A stretch of 64,000 nt of DNA. It comes from Variovorax sp. J22G73. GTDB taxonomy: Bacteria; Pseudomonadota; Gammaproteobacteria; Burkholderiales; Burkholderiaceae_C. The DNA is taken from assembly GCF_030317035.1 (NCBI RefSeq), contig NZ_JASZYK010000008.1:1-64000 (forward strand), written 5' to 3'. Positions 1 through 7,091 of the stretch are shown in pieces. The notes under the pieces were generated by a model. That model was not told the origin of the DNA, searched no databases, and saw only the letters and a list, made by a program, of their open reading frames with translations. A program made the translations under genes and the position numbers. Within the stretch, counting starts at the first letter, position 1; each line of letters opens with the position of its first letter.

Positions 1-832
1 ACATGTCGCCTCGCTTGGTGATGTGGCCCAGGTTGTTCTTGCCCCCGCTGGAGTTCTGCCGCGGGGTCAGGCCCAGCCAGGCGCCGAATTGCGCACCGTT
101 CTTGAATTGCTGGAAGTCACCCACGGTGGCCACCACGGCAGAGGCCGTGACCGGCCCTACGCCCATGAGCTGCTCGGCCTGGCGCACCTGCTCGCTGGCC
201 TTGCCGTGTGCGGCGATGCGCTGGTCGCACCAACGCATGTGCTCGTCGAGTTCCTGCCACTGCGCGTAGGCGCGTTGCAGCGCCAACCGGGCGAGGCTGC
301 CGAGCTCGTTGCTGGCGTCTTCCATGGCGTCGGGCAGGGCCTGGCGCAACACCTCGGGTTTTTGGGGGAACACCAGTCCGAACTCCGCAAGCAGCCCTCG
401 GATGCGATTGATGCAGGCCACGCGTTCCTCCTTGAAGCCCTCGCGCAGGCGGTGAATGCACAGCATGCTTTGCTGCTCCACGCGCTTGATGGCCACGAAG
501 TGCATCTGAGGGCGCGAAGCGGCTTCGCAGATGGCGGCAGCGTCGTTGGCGTCGTTCTTGCCGCCCCTGCCTTGCAACCGATAGGGCACGACGAGGTGAG
601 CGGGGATGATGCGCGCCTGCAGCCCCAGCGCGAGCAGCTTGCGTGCCCAGTGGTGAGCACTGGAGCTGGCCTCCATGGCGACCAGGCAGCCTGCGGGCAG
701 CTGCGCGCACCAGGGCAGGAACTTGTCGCGCGCCAAGGCCCGGCTTGTGACGCGCACGCCAGCGGAATTGACCGCACAAACCTGGATGACGCGCTTTGCC
801 AGATCGACACCGACTCGGGTAATCTCGTTCAT
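1..832 (-). CDS. IS110-family transposase (partial, C-terminus outside window)
   Basis: About 277 residues are visible, starting at an ATG preceded by a strong AAGGAG site. The N-terminal RuvC-like DEDD domain is clear: GVDLAK near residue 8 carries the first Asp, AMEAS the Glu, and KNDANDA the last two Asp residues. A coiled middle region follows. Next comes the Tnp_20 (transposase IS116/IS110/IS902) domain, with the motif MGVGPVTASAVVATVG and the conserved TPRQNSSGGKNN serine motif before the window ends. Family members are about 340 residues long, so roughly 60 are missing. The reading frame is open throughout what can be seen, so the enzyme may be intact. Confidence 0.9.
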   Translation of the reverse strand, partial: MNEITRVGVDLAKRVIQVCAVNSAGVRVTSRALARDKFLPWCAQLPAGCLVAMEASSSAHHWARKLLALGLQARIIPAHLVVPYRLQGRGGKNDANDAAAICEAASRPQMHFVAIKRVEQQSMLCIHRLREGFKEERVACINRIRGLLAEFGLVFPQKPEVLRQALPDAMEDASNELGSLARLALQRAYAQWQELDEHMRWCDQRIAAHGKASEQVRQAEQLMGVGPVTASAVVATVGDFQQFKNGAQFGAWLGLTPRQNSSGGKNNLGHITKRGDM

Positions 833-925
833 GGGGCTTCTCCTTCCAAAGGTTTCAGATTGACTTCGCACATCAATCTTGGTACTCGATACCGTGACCA
901 GGAAGCGAGAAGTCCCTTTGCATTC
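1..925 (-). mobile_element. IS110-family insertion sequence (IS1111-like), partial
   Basis: The transposase gene runs leftward off the window edge, so the far end of the element is not visible. The near end is placed at about 925 because the sequence from 926 onward is the 182-bp repeat also found at 6784-6965, while 833-925 has no match there. Only about 93 bases lie between the transposase start and this boundary. That is too short for the roughly 180-nt bridge RNA known from IS110 elements, so any such RNA should lie beyond the left edge, as in the IS1111 subgroup. No target duplication is expected for this family. Confidence 0.7.
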
Positions 926-1107
926 ATTTCGCTGCGGGAAGCACCCGACGCCCTGTTCACCTGGGCACGCTGTGGGTGAACCGCGATCAACCACCGCTGC
1001 GCACAACGATCACGCCGGTGGGGTAGCCCTTTTCGAGAAATTAAGGAGGAGGCCGAAGGCCGGGGGACATTCGAGAAAAGGGCTACCCCGCCGGCGTGAT
1101 CGCGCCC
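926..1107 (-). repeat. REP-like hairpin repeat, copy 1 (interrupted by IS110)
   Basis: This 182-bp stretch matches 6784-6965 on the opposite strand over its whole length, with scattered substitutions. It contains a long hairpin with arms at about 1009-1039 and 1070-1100, whose outer stem reads ATCACGCCGG and then GTAGCCCTTTTC. A short cap follows, built as AAGGAGGAG, a GGCCGAAGGCC palindrome and CGGGGGACATTC. Beside it is one arm only (about 926-960) of a second hairpin. The other arm, present in copy 2, is missing because the IS110 element abuts here. Confidence 0.85.
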
Positions 1108-1144
1108 TGGAAAAAGCGGCCGTCGCACATACGCAGACACCCCC

Positions 1145-1198
1145 GCATATCCATAGCCGCATTTCTTCTTTGGCGGCCTCAACGTGCGCAACCCACAC
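1145..1198 (+). promoter_or_regulatory. Candidate sulfur-regulon promoter before the CysB-like gene
   Basis: The box GCATATCCAT at 1145-1154 and the block CTTCTTTGGC at 1165-1174 align without gaps to the stronger copy at 13390, including a TTGGCG -35 at 1170-1175. The -10 position (1193-1198, CCACAC) is poor. It may therefore be a weak, activator-dependent promoter giving autoregulation of the regulator at 1266. Confidence 0.35.
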
Positions 1199-1265
1199 TC
1201 TGCAAACGAACGGGGCTTCCCCCGGTGATCCACACAGAGACAACGCACACCCCACCACAGACCCA

Positions 1266-2201
1266 ATGAACTTCCAGCAATTGCGTTCCGTGCGGGAAAC
1301 CGTGCGCAGCGGCTTTAACCTGACAGAGGCCGCGCAAACGCTGCGTGCCTCGCAGTCCGGCGTGAGCCGGCAGATTCGCGACCTGGAACAAGAGCTGGGC
1401 ATCGAGCTCTTCGTGCGTTCGGGCAAGCGGCTCACGGGGCTGACGCCGCCCGGGGACCATCTGTTGCCGATCATCGAGCGCGTGCTTGCCGAGAGTCGCC
1501 ATCTGCAGCAGGCCGGTCATGCGTACCTGGCACAACAGCAGGGCGTGCTGTCGGTGGCGGCCACGCATTCGCAGGCGCGCTATGCCTTGCCGCGCGCGGT
1601 GCAGGAATTTCGTTTGCGCTTTCCGGGAGTGCGGCTGCATCTTCACCAGGGCTCGCCCAAGCAGGTGGCGCAGATGCTGCAAGACGGCGAGGCCGATGTC
1701 GGCATCGCCACAGAGGCGCTGGCCGATCACTCGCAACTGCTGGCACTGCCCTGCCGCTGTTGGCGCCACGTGGTCATCGCGCCGCTGGCGCATCCGCTGC
1801 TGCGCGCGCAAGGGCCGCTCACGCTGGAGCAACTCGCGGCCTGGCCGCTCATCACCTACGACAACGGCCTGACCGGCCGCTCGCGCATCGACGACGCCTT
1901 CGCGCGCGCCGGCCTCGCCCCCGAGATCGTGCTGGCCGCGATGGATGCGGACGTCATCAAGACCTACGTGGCACTCGGCATGGGCGTGGGCATCGTGGCC
2001 GACCTGGCCTGCGACGCCGAGCGCGACACGCACCTGGGCACGCTCGACGCGGGCCACCTCTTCGGCGTGAACCAGACCAAGCTCGCGGTGCGCCGCGGCG
2101 GCTACCTGCGCAGCTATGTGTATGCCTTCATCGAGTGCTTCGCGCCAGACCTGCCGCGCCCGGCGATCGAGCTGGCCGCTGCGGCGGCGAACGACGCCTG
2201 A
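1266..2201 (+). CDS. LysR-family regulator of CysB/Cbl type
   Basis: This 311-residue protein has the LysR layout. An N-terminal winged helix-turn-helix (residues about 5-60, with ASQSGVSRQIRDLEQELGIE) is followed by a two-lobed effector domain. Colinear similarity to CysB/Cbl is strong: the segments ATHSQARYALP, LHQGSPKQVAQ, IATEAL, GLTGRSRIDDAF and DADVIKTYVALGMGVGI all have direct counterparts in CysB. CysB-type proteins sense acetylserine, thiosulfate or APS and activate cysteine and sulfonate genes under sulfur limitation. The ATG at 1266 is chosen because the CysB homology starts there; the longer upstream frame is non-homologous. Sulfur-acquisition genes follow downstream, so it is a good candidate for their activator. 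Confidence 0.9.
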   Translation: MNFQQLRSVRETVRSGFNLTEAAQTLRASQSGVSRQIRDLEQELGIELFVRSGKRLTGLTPPGDHLLPIIERVLAESRHLQQAGHAYLAQQQGVLSVAATHSQARYALPRAVQEFRLRFPGVRLHLHQGSPKQVAQMLQDGEADVGIATEALADHSQLLALPCRCWRHVVIAPLAHPLLRAQGPLTLEQLAAWPLITYDNGLTGRSRIDDAFARAGLAPEIVLAAMDADVIKTYVALGMGVGIVADLACDAERDTHLGTLDAGHLFGVNQTKLAVRRGGYLRSYVYAFIECFAPDLPRPAIELAAAAANDA

Positions 2202-2404
2202 CTCTCACGGCCGGTCGGCCGCAGGGCATTCGCGGTCGCTGATTTCCTGAAGGGCGTGTTCAGGCAGGCCATCGATGTTGATCGGCCGAGCCAAACCCTT
2301 GTCGATGCCACGCAGCACGGCACCTTGCAGTCCAGAATCCCTGCGCCACCAGCGAACGACAGCCTGGACGCCGAGACCCAAAGACACGCAAGGAAACAAC
2401 GACG

Positions 2405-3028
2405 ATGCCTATCGTTCACCAGGAAAGCCCAACTCATTCCGCGCATCCAGCACAGGACGCACGCGCGCATTTCGACAACATCGCGAACAGCACGCAGGCC
2501 GACTGGGAGACCATCACACGCGAGAGCCACCTGTACGAACGCGCAGTCGGCACGCGCGTGCTGGCGCACCTGAAGCTGCTGGCGGGCGAGTACGGCGGCT
2601 TTCCGGTGGACCGGCTCGAGCACAGCCTGCAATGCGCCACGCTGGCCCATCGCGACGGCAGGGACGTGGAGTACGTGGTGTGCGCGCTGCTGCACGACAT
2701 CGGCGACACGCTGGCGTCCTTCAACCACTTCGACATTGCCGCGGCCATACTGCAGCCCTTCGTCAGCTCGGAGAACCTGTGGATGGTGCGGCAGCACGGC
2801 ATCTTCCAGGGCTACTACTTCTTCCACCAGCTCGGGCTGGACCGCAACCTGCGGGAGCGGTTTCGCGACCAGCCCGCGCTGTTCGAGCGCACGGCGGAGT
2901 TCTGCTTCAAGTACGACGCGCCGGCCTTCAAGCCGGGCTTCGACACGCTGCCACTGGCCTTCTTCGCGCCGATAGTGAACGAGGTGTTCTCGCAAAAGCC
3001 CCGCTCGATCTACACCGCACCGGGCTGA
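2405..3028 (+). CDS. HD-domain protein, possibly a PhnZ/MIOX-like diiron oxygenase
   Basis: This 207-residue soluble protein carries an HD-domain metal site: His73 in EHSLQCATLA, then His97-Asp98 in ALLHDIGD, with further His at 108 and 131. The 24-residue spacing between the first His and the HD pair equals that of PhnZ, the mixed-valent diiron oxygenase that cleaves a hydroxylated phosphonate. An ordinary phosphohydrolase role remains possible. It lies between the CysB-like regulator and the TauD-like dioxygenase, so an oxidative step on an organosulfur or organophosphorus compound is plausible. The substrate is unknown. A nine-base tandem repeat starts three bases after its stop codon. Confidence 0.7.
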   Translation: MPIVHQESPTHSAHPAQDARAHFDNIANSTQADWETITRESHLYERAVGTRVLAHLKLLAGEYGGFPVDRLEHSLQCATLAHRDGRDVEYVVCALLHDIGDTLASFNHFDIAAAILQPFVSSENLWMVRQHGIFQGYYFFHQLGLDRNLRERFRDQPALFERTAEFCFKYDAPAFKPGFDTLPLAFFAPIVNEVFSQKPRSIYTAPG

Positions 3029-3030
3029 AC

Positions 3031-3102
3031 GGCCTGCACGGCCTGCACGGCCTGCACGGCCTGCACGGCCTGAACGGCCTGAACGGCCTGAACGGCCTGA
3101 AC
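3031..3102. repeat. Eight-unit 9-bp tandem repeat
   Basis: Four GGCCTGCAC units are followed by four GGCCTGAAC units with no interruption, starting two bases after the stop codon of the HD-domain gene. The unit length is a multiple of three, yet the array is outside the coding frame as annotated. It separates the HD gene from the promoter of the TauD-like gene. Confidence 0.95.
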
Positions 3103-3118
3103 GCCAAACGAGTTTTGC

Positions 3119-3171
3119 GCATATGCACATGCGCAATGGGCGCATGCGGAGGACGCGAACTTTCCTAGCAT
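3119..3171 (+). promoter_or_regulatory. Candidate sulfur-regulon promoter before the TauD/monooxygenase operon
   Basis: The box GCATATGCAC begins at 3119 and the -10 TAGCAT begins at 3166, a spacing of 47, close to the 48 seen at 13390, 24361 and 38046. No good -35 is seen, which suits an activator-dependent promoter. The region also holds overlapping ATGCGCA/GCGCAT palindromes. Confidence 0.5.
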
Positions 3172-3206
3172 TCGGGCTACTGCATCGCGCTGAAGACGCC
3201 CCACCC

Positions 3207-4139
3207 ATGTCCTTCCCGACCGACACCCTCACCCGCCCCACGCCCCCCGTGGCGCCCACCGGCGCAAGCGAACTTTCCACCGAAGGCTTCCGCATCTCGC
3301 CCATCGCCGCGTCGCTGGGCGCCGAGGTCACGGGCCTGGACGCCACGCGCCCTTTGCGCGCTGACCAGGTGCTGGCGCTGAAGCGCGCGCTGCTGGAGCG
3401 GCATGTGCTGGTCTTCAAGCGCCAGCAACTCGACGACGCGCAGTTCGAGCGCCTGGCCAGCTACTTCGGCAGCGTGTTCCGCCCTCCGGCCAACGTGCCG
3501 GTGCTGGGCTCCGACCCGTATGGCGGCAACACGCCCGACATCGTGCACGTGTCGAACCTGGCCGGCGGCGTGCTCGGGCACGACGAACTGGCCGCGCATG
3601 CCGACCACCACTGGACGCCGGTGCCCTCGTCGGGCTCGCTGCTCTACGGCATCGAGGTGCCGTCCGAAGGCGGCGACACCACCTGGTTCAACCTGGCGGC
3701 CGCATGGGACGAGCTCGACGCCGGCACGCAGCGCGAGATCGCCGAGCTGAAGCTCATCACCTACAACCCCTTCCTGCGCAAGCTCAAGCCGCTGACCACC
3801 GGCTTTCCGCTGTACCGCACGCCCGACATCGAGCCGCTCACGCCCTTCGAGGTGCACCCGCTGGTGCGCACGCACCCCGACAGCGGCCGCCGCATCCTGC
3901 ACCTGGGCGAGAAGACCGAGGTGGAAATCGTCGGCGTCGAGCCGCAGTACGGCGCCGCGCTGGTCGCCCGGCTGCGCAAGCACCTGCTGCAGCCGCGCTT
4001 CGCGTACACGCACCGCTGGTCGGTGGGCGACATCGTGTACTGGGACAACCAGGCCACGCTGCACGCGCGCAGCGCCTTCGACAACGGCGAGCGGCGCCTG
4101 CTCAAGCGCATCAGCCTGTCGGGCAGCCGCCCCTACTGA
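3207..4139 (+). CDS. TauD/TfdA-family Fe(II)/2-oxoglutarate dioxygenase
   Basis: This 310-residue protein belongs to the taurine dioxygenase family. Such enzymes hydroxylate the carbon bearing the sulfonate (or a comparable leaving group) so that sulfite is released, with 2-oxoglutarate turned into succinate. The metal ligands are visible as His131-x-Asp133 (HADHH) and the distal His286, with the 2-oxoglutarate-binding Arg297 eleven residues later, as in TauD. The ATG at 3207 is chosen over an in-frame upstream ATG at 3123 because the family homology starts after it and the upstream codons overlap the candidate promoter. The gene leads an apparent operon with two flavoenzymes. The sulfonate or sulfate-ester substrate cannot be read from sequence. 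Confidence 0.9.
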   Translation: MSFPTDTLTRPTPPVAPTGASELSTEGFRISPIAASLGAEVTGLDATRPLRADQVLALKRALLERHVLVFKRQQLDDAQFERLASYFGSVFRPPANVPVLGSDPYGGNTPDIVHVSNLAGGVLGHDELAAHADHHWTPVPSSGSLLYGIEVPSEGGDTTWFNLAAAWDELDAGTQREIAELKLITYNPFLRKLKPLTTGFPLYRTPDIEPLTPFEVHPLVRTHPDSGRRILHLGEKTEVEIVGVEPQYGAALVARLRKHLLQPRFAYTHRWSVGDIVYWDNQATLHARSAFDNGERRLLKRISLSGSRPY

Positions 4140-4205
4140 GCGACGCTGCAGCCACCGAATACGCGAACACGCGCGGCCCGCCAGGGGCGGCGCGCGCAAC
4201 CCCGC

Positions 4206-5576
4206 ATGGCCCCTCGCCGCCCCATCCTGCTGAACGCGTTCGACATGAACGCGGTCGGCCACATCTCGCACGGCCTGTGGCGCCACCCGCGCGACCGGTC
4301 CACCGAGTACAAGCGCCTGCCCTACTGGTTGGACCTGGCACGCACGCTGGAACGCGGCCTGTTCGACGGCCTGTTCCTGGCCGACGTGACGGGCGTGTAC
4401 GACGTGTGGGGCGGCAATGCCGACGCGGCGCTGCGCGACGCCATCCAGCTGCCCATCAACGACCCGGCGGTGCTGGTCGGTGCCATGGCCAGCGTGACGC
4501 GCAACCTGGGCTTCGGCATCACCGCCACCATTTCCGCCGAGCAGCCGCATGCCTTCGCGCGGCGCATGTCCACGCTCGACCACCTGAGCGAAGGCCGCAT
4601 CGGCTGGAACATCGTCACCGGTTTTCTCGACAGCTCGGCGCGGGCGCGCGGCGACACGGCCACCGCCGGCCACGACCAGCGCTACGACCGCGCCGACGAG
4701 TTCATGGAACTGGTCTACCGGCTGTGGGAGTCGAGCTGGGACGACGACGCGGTGCTCGCAGACCGTGCGAGCGGCATCTACACAGACCCGGCAAAGGTGC
4801 GCGCCATTCACCACGAAGGCGCGTTCTACAAGCTCGATGCGGTGCACCCTTGCGAGCCGTCGCCGCAGCGCACGCCGCTGCTGTTCCAGGCCGGCGCTTC
4901 CGCGCGCGGCACCGCCTTCGCGGCGCGCCATGCGGAGGTGGTGTTCGTGCCCAACCAGGGGTTGAAAGCGACCGCCGCGGTCGTGCACAAGCTCAAGGCC
5001 GCGATGGCCGAGGCCGGCCGCGATGCATCGAGCGTGCGCTTCGTCACCACCTTGCAGGTGGTGCCCGGCCGCACCGAAAGCGAAGCCCGCGAACGCTACG
5101 AAGACTACCGCCGCTACGCCCGCCCCGAGGCCGGGCTGGTGCAGTTCTCCAGCGCCATCGGCGCCGACCTGTCGCGCCACGGCCTGGACGACCCGGTCAC
5201 GGGCGGCAGCGCCGACGCCATCCAGAGTTCGGTCGCTTCGCTGCAGCGGCACAGCGCCGCGCCCACGGTGCGACAGCTGCTCGCACAGATGCCGCTGGGC
5301 GGGCGCCACACGCCCGTGGTCGGCACGCCCGCGCAGATCGCCGACGAAATCGAGGCCTGGGTGCAGGAGGCCGGCGTGGACGGCTTCAACCTGGTGCGCA
5401 CGGTGAGCCCCGAGGGCCTCGAGCATTTCGTCGACCTCGTCGTGCCCGAGCTGCAGCGCCGCGGCCTGCACAAGCGCGCCTATGCCGAGGGCAGCTGGCG
5501 CGAAAAGATCTTCGGGCGCGCCAGCGTGCGCCCGTCCGCCGTTCAGTCGGTCAAACCGCACCCCACCCCGCCATGA
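4206..5576 (+). CDS. DmoA-like flavin-dependent monooxygenase
   Basis: This 456-residue bacterial-luciferase-fold protein belongs to the NtaA/SnaA/DszA family, which uses FMNH2 supplied by a separate reductase. It resembles dimethyl-sulfide monooxygenase DmoA more than the other family members in this window: LLNAFDMNAVGHISHG, LADVTGVYDVWGG, the STLDHLSEGRIGWNIV block and especially HPCEPSPQRTPLLFQAGAS have direct DmoA counterparts. A C-S cleaving role on a small sulfide or sulfone is likely. Its stop overlaps the start of the next gene by four bases (ATGA), so the two are translationally coupled. Confidence 0.85.
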   Translation: MAPRRPILLNAFDMNAVGHISHGLWRHPRDRSTEYKRLPYWLDLARTLERGLFDGLFLADVTGVYDVWGGNADAALRDAIQLPINDPAVLVGAMASVTRNLGFGITATISAEQPHAFARRMSTLDHLSEGRIGWNIVTGFLDSSARARGDTATAGHDQRYDRADEFMELVYRLWESSWDDDAVLADRASGIYTDPAKVRAIHHEGAFYKLDAVHPCEPSPQRTPLLFQAGASARGTAFAARHAEVVFVPNQGLKATAAVVHKLKAAMAEAGRDASSVRFVTTLQVVPGRTESEARERYEDYRRYARPEAGLVQFSSAIGADLSRHGLDDPVTGGSADAIQSSVASLQRHSAAPTVRQLLAQMPLGGRHTPVVGTPAQIADEIEAWVQEAGVDGFNLVRTVSPEGLEHFVDLVVPELQRRGLHKRAYAEGSWREKIFGRASVRPSAVQSVKPHPTPP

Positions 5577-6754
5577 CCGCCCACCTGATCAAGACCGACG
5601 CCGAAGCCATTGAAGTCGCCCGCGCGCTGGCCGCCGAGTTCGCGCCGACCGCCTCCGAGCGCGACCGCGAGCGCCGGTTGCCGCATGCCGAGGTCGAGCG
5701 CTTCTCGGCCAGCGGCCTGTGGGGCATCGCGGTGCCGCGCGCCTTCGGTGGCGCGGCGGTGTCGCACGTGACGCTGGCGGAGGTCATCGCATTGATTTCC
5801 GAAGCCGACCCCGCACTCGGCCAGATTCCGCAGAACCACCATTGCCTGGTCGATGCGGTGCGCCTCATCGGCAACCCGGCGCAGCAAGACTTCTTCTTTC
5901 GCGAAGCATTGGAAGGCAAGCGCTTCGGCAATGCCGTGTCGGAAAGCGGCACGCCCAATGCCAAGGTCGTGACCGCGCGCCTGACGAAAACACCGGAGGG
6001 CCTGCGCCTGAACGGCCGCAAGTTCTATTGCACGGGCGCGCTGTTCGCGCACTGGGTGCCGGTCGCGGCCAAGGACGAGCAAGACCGACAGGTGCTGGTC
6101 TACGTGCGACGCAACGCGCTAGGGCTGGAAGTGATCGACGACTGGAGCGGCTTCGGCCAGCGCACCACCGCCAGCGGCACGGTCACGGCCGAGAACGTGG
6201 CGGTCGATGCACTGCAGGTCTTTCCCCGCGCCCAGCTGTTCGACCCACCCACCATCCACGGCCCCTTCGCCCAGATCCTGCATGCCGCCATAGACCTGGG
6301 CATCGGCCGCGCGGCCATGGCCGACCTGCGCACATGGGTGCGAGACCGTGCGCGCCCCTGGCCGGACAGCGGCGTGGCACGCGCGGCGGACGACCCGCTC
6401 ACGCTGGCCAAGCTCGGCGAACTGGTCATCCGGCAGCATGCCGCGGAGGCCCTGCTGGAGCGCAGCGGCCGTTACCTCGACTCGGCACGCGAGCACAGCA
6501 CGCCCGAGCGCGTGACAGAGGCCTCCATTGCCGTGGCGGAGACCAAGGTGGTGACGACCGAGTTCGCGTTGCGCGCAGCCACGACGCTGATCGAGCTGGG
6601 TGGCACGCAGGCCACGCTGGCCGAGCACAACCTGGACCGCCATTGGCGCAATGCACGCACGCACACGGTTCATGACCCTGTTCGATGGAAGCCACATGCC
6701 ATCGGCAACCACTGGTTGAACGGTGCTACGCCTCAGCGGCACGCATCTTTGTGA
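5573..6754 (+). CDS. SfnB-family acyl-CoA-dehydrogenase-like flavoprotein
   Basis: This 393-residue protein has the acyl-CoA dehydrogenase fold: an N-terminal helical part (residues 1-120), a middle beta part with FCTGALFAHWVPV-like FMN contacts, and a C-terminal helical part. It matches the SfnB/DszC branch, in which the dehydrogenase scaffold acts as an FMN-dependent oxygenase or sulfur-acquisition oxidoreductase and not in fatty acid oxidation. The ATG at 5573 overlaps the previous stop, giving the start. It ends the TauD-DmoA-SfnB operon. The inverted hairpin repeat (6784 onward) lies just downstream and may stabilise or end the transcript. Confidence 0.85.
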   Translation: MTAHLIKTDAEAIEVARALAAEFAPTASERDRERRLPHAEVERFSASGLWGIAVPRAFGGAAVSHVTLAEVIALISEADPALGQIPQNHHCLVDAVRLIGNPAQQDFFFREALEGKRFGNAVSESGTPNAKVVTARLTKTPEGLRLNGRKFYCTGALFAHWVPVAAKDEQDRQVLVYVRRNALGLEVIDDWSGFGQRTTASGTVTAENVAVDALQVFPRAQLFDPPTIHGPFAQILHAAIDLGIGRAAMADLRTWVRDRARPWPDSGVARAADDPLTLAKLGELVIRQHAAEALLERSGRYLDSAREHSTPERVTEASIAVAETKVVTTEFALRAATTLIELGGTQATLAEHNLDRHWRNARTHTVHDPVRWKPHAIGNHWLNGATPQRHASL

Positions 6755-6783
6755 TGTGCTCGTTCTTTGACTTCTGTTGTTCC

Positions 6784-7028
6784 GGGCGCGATCACGCCGG
6801 CGGGGTAGCCCTTTTCTCGAATGTCCCCCGCCCTTCGGGCTCCTCCTTTATTTCTCGAAAAGGGCTACCTCGCCGTCGTGATCGTTGTTCGCAGCGGTCG
6901 TTGATCGCGGTTCACCGGCAGCGTGCCCAGGTGAACAGGGCGTCGGGTGCTTCACGCAGCGAAATCAAGGAGGAGGGGCGCAGCCCCGGGGGACATTCGC
7001 GGAGGGAAGTACCCGGCGGCCTGTTCAC
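6784..7028 (+). repeat. REP-like twin-hairpin repeat, copy 2 (complete)
   Basis: Bases 6784-6965 are the inverted counterpart of 926-1107. Two hairpins follow each other. The first has arms around 6790-6820 and 6853-6883. The second has arms 6931-6965 (GTGAACAGGGCGTCGGGTGC) and 6993-7028. Both hairpins carry a similar cap: AAGGAGGAG, a short palindrome (GGCC- or GGGG-based), then CGGGGGACATTC. No gene is seen between 6755 and 7091; this repeat fills most of that space. Confidence 0.85.
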
Positions 7029-7091
7029 ACGCCCTGAACAGCGCAAGCACCAAACCCAACCCCAATTCACAGTTTCCAAAGAGAGTTCCAA

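Noticed and set aside
833..925. Possible bridge RNA of the IS110 element
   Set aside because: The non-coding end is only about 93 bases, too short for the known RNA; the other end is out of view.
3031..3102. Possible CRISPR array
   Set aside because: Units are nine bases with no spacers.
3177..5561. A 794-codon open frame on the reverse strand across the TauD-like and DmoA-like genes
   Set aside because: It is antisense to two genes with clear family motifs and has no recognisable domain; long shadow frames are normal at this G+C content.
3704..6754. A 1016-codon forward frame ending in the SfnB-like protein
   Set aside because: Its first 620 codons are a shadow of the TauD-like and DmoA-like genes; the true start is the ATGA overlap at 5573.
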